Source of the DNA: Scolanthus callimorphus
Taxonomy: Eukaryota; Cnidaria; Anthozoa; Actiniaria; Edwardsiidae
DNA: 64,000 nt
Direction of reading: 5' to 3'
Assembly: GCA_033964015.1 (NCBI GenBank)
Contig: CM066914.1
Span: 10,531,831-10,595,830, forward strand
This document shows positions 10,801 to 22,800 of this stretch, piece by piece. Positions within the stretch are counted from its first letter, which is position 1; each line of letters begins with the position of its first letter. A program made the position numbers and the translations under genes. Under the pieces are notes generated by a model. It had not been told where the DNA came from. It did not search any database and saw nothing but the letters and a program-made list of their open reading frames with translations.

Positions 10801-13800
10801 AGATGTTAGGGTCGATATATTTCCAGGATAATTGTTTTTAACGATCCTGCAAAGAAAACGCGCGGCCTGACACTATCTCCTTGATAATCAAACATTGTCA
10901 GTTTTGCAATTGCACTCAGCGGCAATTAAAAAAGAAGTTACGAGAGTTGGTTTTCCTTCACTTATGATGTGTCAACTTTTTATGATAAAGGCATTCAGTA
11001 GTAAATTGGGAATCCCGGCATAGGCACGATTGCAATTGCGTGCGATTACGCACGTGACCATTAAACCCCAAACAGCCACTTGCCCATTATTCCGCGTGCT
11101 AATCGCGTGCGCTTTTCGAAATGCACATGATTAGTCACAAGTCCATTTTTTCTTTATTTGTTTCTAAAATATTGTTTTCATCTCAACTTCTCAGGTAGTT
11201 TCCGCCAGCCACAAGACAACTCCACATATCCAGCTTGCGTCAGTTTCAAACTTGAGGCTTCATTCCCGGTCAAGGTCATTGGTGGTGTGACAACAAGCCT
11301 CGCTTTCATGCTGTCCAGCATAAGTAGCGCAATCATAATTCACGTGATGCGCCAACCGCGCATGCGCACAACAACTAACTGGCTCGTTCTAAATATGGCA
11401 GTGGGTGACGTCATCGTCTGTATGATTGGTTTTCCTGTCACAACTTCGTGGGTTTGGAGCAGTTTAGAGCAGTTCCCTGGAGGTGTTCTTGGGAGGTTCT
11501 CTGTAGAGTTTGCATGAGCACGTTCTACGCTTTCTGTTACGTCTCGCTGTTTAGCATCTTCTTTATCACAGTTGATAGATTCCTGGCGGTAAAACATCCT
11601 CTCAAGCACAAGGCAATGGCGGGATGGCTCAAGTATGCAGTCGCTACAGTATGGATGAGTTCACTACTCAGTCTGGACATGGCTTTCAAAACCTGTCTTG
11701 GTGAAACACCTGGGGGTCGAACGTACTGCGGCAAGACAGACTCCAATGGCAATATCTCTGCAATAATTCTGATTGTTGTTTTCCTGGGATTACTAGTGAT
11801 AACCATAGCAATGTACTCCTTTATCGGCTACCAGTTGTGGACCAGGAAAATTCCAGGCGAGCATGCCAGCAATCAACAAGGCCAAACAAACAAGACGGCT
11901 GCTAAAGTGACTAGGATGATGATGGCTACGCTGGCGGCGTATATCCTGTGCTGGGGGCCGTTCGCTGTTTTAGACACTCTGCACTTCTATCACGTGTCGT
12001 TTGCCTCCCTGCCTGCGTACTTGATCTCCCTAACACTTTTGTATAGTAACGGGTTCCTGAATTTGTGCATTTACGTCCGGTTAAACGAGACGTTTCGCAA
12101 GGAGTTTCTTGGTTTGTTCCGATTGGACAAGCCAAGGGCTGATATCCGTAAAGTACAGGTGGCTGGCGAAGGGAATGTGGGTGCCATTCAAATTGGCCAT
12201 TTTATGACAAGTAGTGCCAACCTACAGAGCTGAGTTTCTGTATCGGTGTAACAAACCCATAAGACAAAAAGCTTCATTCTTCTCTCGAGAATCGCATTCT
12301 CATTAAATACTTCACGTCTCTTCCCCTCTTCCCTACACGCCCTGATGATCGAGCGTATTGCGGAATACAACGATTTACCACACCGCTCATGACTAGGTTG
12401 CTGTTTTCCTGGGATTGCTAGATTTTTGTTCGTCCATGCAGCTTTCTGCTAACTTCGAAAGCCAGGCGAACTCAAGAAGGCTGCAAAAGCGACTCAAATG
12501 ATCATCTACTAATGGCTGGCAAGCATTGCTACAGTACAAAACTGAAGCTCGTTTTCGACGGAGTTCCTCCGGGGGCAAGCATTGCTACAGTACAAAACAG
12601 TACATTTCGACGAAGAACAAGCATTGCTACAGTACAAAACTTAGGCTCGTTTTCTACTGAGTACCTCCAGGTACCTCTGATGTTGCACCTGCTAAAAGTC
12701 GTGTCATTTGATTTGCGGCGGCAAAATATTTGTACGGTTCTGATTGTCAATATACGCTATGTATTATGGAAAGTTACAGTTTAAGCAAGAATATTTAATA
12801 TGAAATATGTAAATACACAAACGCATTATGAACGAGCGTATAGCTCATAGGCGATTAGTGTATAATAAGACTTCTATTCTACGTTTTTTCCTCGTTGCAA
12901 GATCGTTTGATGGGATAGTTTATTTATATCACGTTTTAGTACAGGACGCGTAAAGGTCGTTACTGTAACGACTTGCAAAAAATATTTAGGTCATTCCTTT
13001 TCTTCTCATTTTATTTCAAATTCTCACTTCTAGTATGACGAAAAAGTCATACTCACTTCTAGTATGACGAAAAAGTTAATTAGAAAAAATAAAATAAGAA
13101 GAGACAAGTTCTATTCCAGGGTAACTACCTTCATTAAAACTTGAGGATATTATATATTGTTTTCGGAGCAAATAAGTTCACATATCCCTGCGGTGAAGCA
13201 GATTTTTTGTTTCATTACTTTGATAAAGGCAGCATCTGCCGAAACGTCAAAGGCTTGTTATTTTAATGTTTGTTCTGTTAGTATTCTGAAGTTCTTCACT
13301 AGTGGTCAAGATGACTTTCACTGCTACAAAGCTTCTTTTAGAAACCGTGTTTGGGTGCAGTCTCGTGTTAAGCTCTAATCCAACTCCGCCTGCCAGTCGT
13401 AGGAAGGGTTAGTATTACTCTAGTTAAAATGACTAGAAATGGTTAGTATTACTCTAGTTAAAATGACTAGAAATGGTTAGTATTACTCTAGTTAAAATGA
13501 CTAGAAATGGTTAGTATTACTCTAGTTAAAATGACTAGAAATGGTTAGTATTACTCTAGTTAAAATGACTAGAAATGGTTAGTATTACTCTAGTTAAAAT
13601 GACTAGAAATGGTTAGTATTACTCTAGTTAAAATGACTAGAAATGGTTAGTATTACTCTAGTTAAAATGACTAGAAATGGTTAGTAAAACATCTTGTTAT
13701 TAGAAAGCGTGAAATCTACTGACTTAAATTTTGGCATCTTTTAAAAGGTTTGCATGCAAGTAATAACTCGAGTTAGATCCGTTTAGTAATCTTGACGGCA

Positions 13801-16800
13801 ACTAAGAAAGTAAATTTCAGTTTATACAGTATTCAATATATAGGGATTTGGATAGAACTTTCTTGCTCTCGCACGTACTTGATCGACCAGTTTTCTTTAA
13901 GCCTACGCCACTGGTTTCTCACAAATGCGCGACCGAGAAATGACATTTGTGTGAAGAGGCTACTTTTGCGTAGATGAAAAACACAAGAAAACACTTAAAG
14001 TAAAACAAAATGCAGGGAGATAAAAAGTAGCCTCTGCACGCAGGGAAGATAGAACTGCCCTTGGCATGGCTTTTTTCTATTAGAGTACTCCGTGGTGAAC
14101 TTTCAAATTTAATTTACCCACTTATGACAATTTTAATGGCGGGACGAAGCGAAAGCTAATGGTAATATGTCATACCCTTTCCTTTGTTGAGGAAGACTTC
14201 AATTAATTTCACGAAAATTATCGGCATGTTTGTTTTAGTGTTTCCTATCAAAACAACCAAAGTGGTAATAAAAACGCGCAAAGAATATTGCGGTACCATA
14301 CGTTTTGATGATAGCATGTGAATTTTGGTAATTCAAACAAACGGATGCTTGCAAAAGTATAGATATCTCCTAATATTTTAGGTAAGGGCGTTTATTTTGA
14401 CCACGACCATCAAGTTTTCTTCAATATACTGAACAATGCTCATTTTGCCTGCAGACTCCTTAGGCGGTGCTGTACAACCAGAAGGCAACTCTAATTATTC
14501 CGCCTGCATCAGCATGGAAATCAACGCGTCTTTCTCTCTCAAGGTCACTGTTAGCGTGACAATGAGCCTCGCTTGCATACTCTCCGTCGCAAGTAACGCA
14601 ATAATAATTCACGTGATGCGAAAACCACGCATGCGCACAACAACCAACAGGCTTATCTTTAACATGGCGGTCGGTGACGTCATCGTCTGTTTGACGGGTT
14701 TTCCCGGTACTAATTTGTGGATGTGGAACAATCTCCAGTGGATCGGAGGTGCTCTTGGGGACATTCTTTGCAGGATTGGTTTCTGCAGTTTCTATGCATC
14801 CTGTTACGTTTCGCTTTTCAGTATTTTCTTTATAACACTCGATAAGTTCCTGTCGGTAAAACGGCCTCTGAAGCACAAGATAGTGACGGGATGGCTCAAA
14901 TATGCAGTCGGCACGGTATGGATGAGTTCGCTATTATGTATGGACATGGTGATACAGCCCTGCCTAGGGGAACGCCCCGGTGGTGGAATATACTGCGGAA
15001 TACAAGGTTCCACTAGCAATATTTCACTGACGATTCTTATTGTAGTTTTCCTGGGATTGCTAGTGACTATGACAGCAATGTACCACCGGGGACAAGCATT
15101 GCTACAGTACAAAACTTAGGCTCGTTTTCTACTGAGAACCTCCAGGTACCTCTGATGTTGCACCTGCTAAAAGTCGTGTCATTTGATTTGCGGCGGCAAC
15201 ATATTTTTACGGTTCTGATTGTCAATATACGCTATGTATTATGGAAAGTTACAGTTTAAGCAAGAATATTTAATATGAAATATGTAAATACACAAACGCA
15301 TTATGAACGAGCGTATAGCTCATAGGCAATTAGTGTATAATAAGACTTCTATTCTACGTTTTTTCCTCGTTGCAAGATCGTTTGATGGGATAGTTTTATT
15401 TATATCACGTTTTAGTACAGGACGCGTTACTGTAACGACTTGCAAAAAAATATTTAAGGTCATTCCTTTTCTTCTCATTTTATTTCAAATTCTCACTTCT
15501 AGTATGACGAAAAAGTTAATTAGAAAATATAAAATAAGAAGAGACATTTCTATTTCAGGGTAAGTACCTTTATTAAAACTTGAGGATATTATATATTGTT
15601 TTCGCAGAGCAAATAAGTTCACATATCCGTGCGGTGAAGCAGATTTTTTGTTTCATTACTTTGAGTTGATAAAGGCAGCATCTGCCGAAACGTCAAAGGC
15701 TTATTATTTTAATGTTTGCTCTGTTAGTTTTCTGAAGTTCTTCACTAGTGGTCAAGATGACTTTCACTGCTACAAAGCTTCTTTAGAAACCGTGTTTGGA
15801 TGCAGTATCGTGTTAAGCTCTAATCCAACTCCGGCTGCCAGTCGTAGAAATGGTTAGTATTACTCTAGTTAAAATGACTAGAAATGGTGAGTATTATACT
15901 CTAGTTAAAATGACTAGAAATGGTTAGTATTACTCTAGTTAAAATGGCTAGAAACGGTTAGTATTACTCTAGTTAAAATGACTAGAAATGGTTAGTATTA
16001 CTCTAGTTAAAATGACTAGAAATGGTTAGTATTACTCTAGTTAAAATGACTAGAAATGGTTAGTATTACTCTAGTTAAAATGACTAGAAATGGTTAGTAT
16101 TACTCTAGTTAAAATGACTAGAAATGGTTAGTATTACTCTAGTTAAAATGACTAAAAATGGTTAGTATTACTCTAGTTAAAATGCCTTTTTTAGTGATTC
16201 GAGCAACGCGTGGTGAAACATTTTGTTATTAGATGAGCCTGAAATCTACTGACTTAAATTTTGTCATCTTTTAAAAGGTTTGCATGCAAGTAATAACTCG
16301 AGTTAGATCCGTTTAGTAATCTTGACGGCAACTAAGAAAGTAAATTTCAGTTTATACAGTATTCAATATATGGGGATTTGGATAGAACTTTCTTGCTCTC
16401 GCACGTACTTGATCGACCAGTTTTCTTTAAGGTTACAGGATACATTCGCTGGGTGTGCGTTTTCAAAACCTTGTCGCGGCGCAAATATTCATCGCATCGC
16501 CATAACCAATACATCATTTTAAAGATAAAATGTGAAATTTATCTGCTGTTAAGCTTTTGTAGCAGTTTCATGAAAAATATTTACGGCGCACAGCAAAAAC
16601 CGCGTTTTCGACCGCCCCTGATAAACGCTTTGATAGGCCGCGGCAGTTTACAGGCTTGGCAAATCTGACTGCGCAATATCAATCACCACATTGTTGTCTC
16701 TAAAAGTGTGTCGGGCTTTTTCAATTGAAGGCTTTGTTTAGGAATGATCGAACGATCAAGTTGATCTTGTGTTTAATAGTTAACTGGGACCCTATCGTGA

Positions 16801-19800
16801 TAAATAATTTTGAAATACTGCGAAATTCACAAAAGCCCGACACACTTTTGCTCCCCAACCATTTATCTATCTCATGGCAAAATTTCAAAGCATTCCGTTT
16901 AAAACCTGTTGGTCTATCAAAGCATTTATGCACTAGATTTAGCGAAATCTTAAAGGAGAGTTTTGGGCTTCTAAAGTTGTGTAAACATAAGAGGAATTAG
17001 TGACGAATTTGTCATCACGCACTTCACTTTCAGCCAATCACGGCAGGCACCCCCGGTGTGCCAGCAAGGACATACTTTTTCGCGCGGAATAGATAATGAG
17101 GCTTCTTTCCGGTCTCTTGTATTAAATTGTCAAAGCGAACATTTATTATCGTCTTGGAATTCGAAATCAAACAGTATGGTTGAGCCGCGTCCAAACCGAG
17201 TTCTAAGAAGTGCCCATGCTTTGAAAAGGGAAAAGCGACACCAAAGCAAAGGCGCGCGCCGAGAAAACGACAAAGACAAATCGCTTTGGCTTTCAGACGA
17301 TTCTTTATCTCCATCGAACTTGATGCAATTGGTGGATCTTCTGTCCGCTGTTCTTCGTCAGCATTCCTTGGATTGGGTTGATCGAACATGAGCCTTTGTC
17401 AGACAGAGCGAGTTGTTATTTCATGTTCTCCTGAAAGCTTAAAGATTTTTTTTTTTTTTTGTGGCTCCTTTCGCACGCTTTGAGACCCAAGGACTGCGGT
17501 TAAGCTTTTTTCGCTTCCCCATGATTGGGAATAGAGAATTTTCAGAAAAATCGCTTCTACACGACACTTATACACTAAACCAGAGAACAACAATGTGTGA
17601 CAAAATATGGCGGACCATAACAGTCACCTAAATGTCCCGTATGTTACGCGAAAATGCTAATTATGTGTGCTGAACCGAGTAGACATCACAATAGGATTAA
17701 AGGATTATCTCGCCTGTATTGAAAGACATATTTCTCGGGCATTTCTAGTTTTCTATACATTTCTCACGCTGCTTTTAAGATTTCAAGAATTTTTTTTCGA
17801 GAGAGTAAAGATCAGGCCTTGATGAGGAAGAACTGTGATTTTCGAAAATTTCGCAAATAGAAGGCCGCGAATGTATCCTGTAACCTTAAGCTCACGCCGC
17901 TGGTTTCTCACACATGCGCGACCGAGAAATGACATTTGTGTGAAGAGGCTACTTTTGCGTACATGAAAAACACAAGAAAACACTAAAAGTAAAACAAAAT
18001 GCAGGGAGATAAAAAGTAGCCTCTGCACGCAGGGAAGATAGAACTGCCCTTGGCATGGCTTTTTTTTCTATTAGAGTACTCCAGGTGGTGAAATTTGAAA
18101 TTTAATTTACCCGCTTTCCATGACAATTTTCATGGCGGGGCGAAGCGAAAGCTAATGGTAATATGTCATACCCTTTCCTTTGTTGACGAAGACTTCAATT
18201 AATTTCACGAAAATTTAACGGCATGTTTGTTTTCGTGTTTCCTATCAAAACAACCAAAGTGGTAATAAAAACGCGCAAAGAATATTGCGGTACCATACGT
18301 TTTTATGATAGCATGTAAATTTTGGTAATTCAAACAAACGGATGCTTGCAAAAGTATAGATATCTCCTAATATTTTAGGTAAGGGCGTTTATTTTGACCT
18401 CGACCAATCAAGTTTTCTTCAATATACTGAACAATGCTCATTTTGCCTGCAGACTCCTTAGGCGGTGCTGTACAACCAGAAGGCAACTCTAATTATTCCG
18501 CCTGCATCAGCATGGAAATCAACGCGTCTTTCTCTCTCAAGGTCACTGTTAGCGTGACAATGAGCCTCGCTTGCATACTCTCCGTCGCAAGTAACGCAAT
18601 AATAATTCACGTGATGCGAAAGCCACGCATGCGCACAACAACCAACAGGCTTATCTTTAATATGGCGGTCGGTGACGTCATCGTCTGTTTGACGGGTTTT
18701 CCGGGTACTAATTTGTGGATGTGGAACAATCTCCAGTGGATCGGAGGTGCTCTTGGGGACATTCTTTGCAGGATTGGTTTCTGCAGTTTCTATGCATCCT
18801 GTTACGTCTCGCTTTTCAGTATTTTCTTTATAACACTCGATAAGTTCCTGTCGGTAAAACGGCCTCTGAAGCACAAGATAGTGACGGGATGGCTCAAATA
18901 TGCAGTCGGCACGGTATGGATGAGTTCGCTATTATGTATGGACATGGCGATACAGCCCTGCCTAGGGGAACGCCCCGGTGGTGGAATATACTGCGGAATA
19001 CAAGGTTTCACTAGCAATATTTCACTGACGATTCTTATTGTGGTTTTCCTGGGATTGCTAGTGACTATGACAGCAATGTACTCCTTCATCGGTTACCATT
19101 TATGGACCAGGAAAATTCCAGGCGAACAATCTGCGGATCAAGAAAGGCAAGCGAACAAGGCTGCTGCAAAAGCGACTAAGATGATCATTGTTACATTGGC
19201 TGCATATATTCTGTGCTGGGGCCCGTTTATAATATCGGAGACCTTGTATATTTATCAATTACCCCTTGTTCCCGTGTCCTTGTCATTACTTTCCTATACA
19301 TTGCTATACAGCAACGGGTTCTTAAATTTGTGCATTTACGTTCGACTACATGAAAAGTTTCGCAAGGAGTTCTATGCTTTGCTTCCGTTAGAACATCTTG
19401 GTTTTGGCGTCCGTAGGGCGCAGGTTGGGGAGGTCGGTAAGAGGAATGGCGATCCTAATTAAATTGGGGTTTTAACAACATGATGCACATAAAAACGCTG
19501 CTATATCAAGGTACTGATCCACATGCACGCAATCTGTAACGAAGTAGGGCGTCCTTCCTAGCAGGTCTTTTGACATCCTAGGATCGCTGCATTCACTTTA
19601 GATCGTTCATCACTTGGTTAAATGATGCTCATTATTTCGCCTCGACTCGCAGTTGATAAGGCAAAGATGTTTTATTGGTTCTCAAACTAAGCTAGAACTT
19701 GATTTACTTCCATGTAATTTAACTCATTAATTTCTCTGTATGGAAGTAATATATGTAACAAAGATTGTGAATTAAAAACTGACCTGAGCTAAGAATTGAA

Positions 19801-22800
19801 AGTTAACATAGTAGGGATTCTATATGAAAGCTTTATATAAAGCCGAATTTTGCAAACAATTTGTTGTATTTTCAGTGTGTTTTGTAGATGCTGTCATTTA
19901 TTTTGATTACAATGCGGACCAACAGAAGATGATTAATATGCTCGGGAATATCAAGTTCTCCCGGCTATTCGCACCATGCGGTACGAAATTTTCGCGGGGG
20001 TTTTATTACTTTACTTGCCAGTGCTAATGTGAATGAATAAAATAACGATAGTAGGTGATGATAATAGTTAGTTATAGAACACTTTAATTAAACCTTGTGC
20101 TATTAAAAAAATAGCTGACCAGCGTTATCGCACACGCTAGCTGTGTTAAGATACCAAACTTCAAATGAATCCCAAATGAAATAATGCGTATATATTATCA
20201 AACAAGGTGAATGTGGTCATGGGTAAAGTTTTCGGTAGTTTGGGATAATGTTTTCGCGTACGTTTCGCGGGCTTTTCTTCCTCATTCTGTCGAGCATGTT
20301 TGGTATGACGATTGGGAAAGCCACTCGTGATGTTTTGGACAATGGTAAGTCTGCAAATCATATATATTCTCGACACAAAAGAAAACTGGAACTCGAGGCC
20401 ACATTAAAATCACTGATTTGATCAGAACAGTGAGTCTTGGTATTACCAAGGGAAAAATGGCAGTTGAACTCATAAAAATCTGTGAAATGTCAAGATTATG
20501 AATAAAACAGTAAAGCCCGGTGCACACTAGCGACACAACGACATAAGGACGCTATGTTGCAACGAAGAAAAGCATAGGTAAATTGAATTAATCAATTTTC
20601 GTGAATCATCATTAGATTACTTCACAAAAGCATCTTCTGTTAATCTTCTGTTATTTTGTGTGGACTTCAAAGTTTTGAAACCACTAAATTTTGTTCGCGT
20701 AATAGTTTTCTGATGTCGTTATGTCGCAAGTGTGCCCACTTTAAAGTGAAGAAGGAACTAAAACTATTTTACATGCACTAAACTTGGACTCTGGCTACCC
20801 CACTGGCTGTTATATATTTACATGCATATTCTGTCGCTTCGGGTGTCCAGGTCAGTTGATTAGAATATTTAAGTTAAAGGACTGAAGACTTCTACTAAAC
20901 AGAGTGTGTTGTTTGTTGACAGGAACTCATTTTCCATATAACACAACACGGCCAGCATGTACCAGCTTCGCCTTGAACACAACCATCCAGGTGAGGGTTT
21001 TCAGCATTGTGACAGCCAGCCTCGCTTCTGCGTCGTCTACCATAAGTAACGCAATCATCATCCACGTGACAAGATTACCGCGCATGCGCACAACCACCAA
21101 CTGGCTTATTCTAAATATGGCGGTCGGTGACGTCATCGTGACGGTGGTTGGCGTACCAATCACTATCAGCTGGATATGGACGGGGATAAGATTGGAGGGG
21201 CCTAGTGCAGAGTTTCTTTGTCGCCTGAGCTTATGTCTGTTCTATGGTCTCTGTTACGTCTCCATGTTCAGCATTTTTTTTATCACGCTTGATAGATTCT
21301 TGGCGGTAAAAAGACCTCTCAAGCATAAAACAGTGACCGGATGGCTAAAATTCGCGGTGGCTATCGTATGGCTGAGTCCCTTGCTGGCCGTAGAATCAGC
21401 GTTTTCGGTTTGCCTTGGGCAATTCCCAAACGGACAGTCTTACTGCGGGTTGTCAGACTTGTCCAGCAACTTCCTGGTAATACTAGTGGGAGTTTTCCTG
21501 GTCATGTTGGCAAGTATGATTACCATGTATATTTACATAGGGTGCCGCTTGTGGACCAGGAAAATCCCAGGTGAGCAACAAAATGCGAGGAGAGAAAGAA
21601 ACGCGAAAAGGAGTGCAGTTAGAGCGACTCGCATGATCGTCGGTACATTGCTGGCCTTTGTGATATCATGGGGCCTTTTAATCGTTGCTGAATCTGCATT
21701 CTTTTTCTTTAAGATCTTCCTATTACCGCCTGTGCTTCACACCCTTTCAAATACACTGCTGTATTCCAATGGGTTGTTGAACTTGTGTATATATGTTTGG
21801 TTCAACGAGAAATTTCGGATGGAGTTCCTAGCGATATTTAGGTGCGCCAGTCCCGGAAGGGTCCAAGGACGGTGGTGTGAAACCATTACAGGCGAACAAC
21901 AATCAGGAAGGCATCCACCACCCGAGAACAATGCACTTGAACTACCAAGCCGTACGCATACTAAAGACATTACGTCGCCCTAGAGCGAGTTACAAAGTGT
22001 CGGAAATTATTTCCATTGCATTTGCTTTGCACTTTCGTTGGTCGTTAATTTCTTATACCAATTATAGTTTGAAGTAAACGGAGCTGTATATTTATTGATC
22101 ACGTGTTCATCGCGTGATAGTAATTGTGTTGGCTTGGCTTACAAAGGAACCAGTCACATGTCCAATACGTGATCGTACTTGGCTGGTGATTGCTGTGTAT
22201 TTTGTGATCACGTGCTCACTGCGTGGTGGTGGTTGTACTTAGCTTGGTTTACAAAGAAACCACGTGTTCAATGAGTGATTTATTCAGCGGCAACTAGGTG
22301 TAATTTTGGTTGTACTGTAGTCGTGTAACAGTGCGCGCAAAAAGTTGATCGAATTTGTCAATGACTGTACAGAGCGTCACTTTCCACTTGCCTGGAATTG
22401 GACGGTCGTTTATTATTCAACATGATTTGGCGATGTAACGCGTTAAAAAAGACTAGCAACGAAATAATTGATGAGCATCTATAGATATGGTCCTTCGAGC
22501 CGAATAACGGGGGTGTCATGAAGGGGTGTGGCGGAAACTACAAAATTTGCGGGACTAAATTGAACTGAGAAACGGACGAGATCAAGAAATAATAATTAAA
22601 GAATCAAAAAAGACAAACCTCAGTAAGAAGTTCTGGAGGGGTCTCAAACATCGCCTCCCATGACTTTGCATCCGTGTCCTAAGGAGATAAGTTAAAAAGT
22701 AATTTAAAAGTATAGCAATCTATGTATAAAAAATGCAGTAGGCTTAAATTGAATCTCACTTGGCCAACGGTTCCGTTAACGAAGACATCAATCGCATTCG

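Larger units (their letters stand above)
12619..15080 (+). repeat. Unit 1 of a recent tandem segmental duplication (GPCR-2 unit)
   Basis: Starts at ACAAGCATTGCTACAG and continues through a 34-bp minisatellite, upstream sequence and the GPCR-2 coding region to TM5. It is followed directly by unit 2 (about 15089-19083), which has the same order. Within the receptor part, units 1 and 2 differ at only two residues in about 210. Two extra partial copies of the starting motif lie at 12523-12600. Confidence 0.9.

Noticed and set aside
13408..16185. Regular 34-bp repeats that could suggest a CRISPR array
   Set aside because: Units are directly adjacent with no unique spacers, and the genome is eukaryotic.
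16431..17885. Treating the TTAA element as an autonomous piggyBac transposon
   Set aside because: At 1455 bp, with no ORF resembling a transposase, it can only be non-autonomous.
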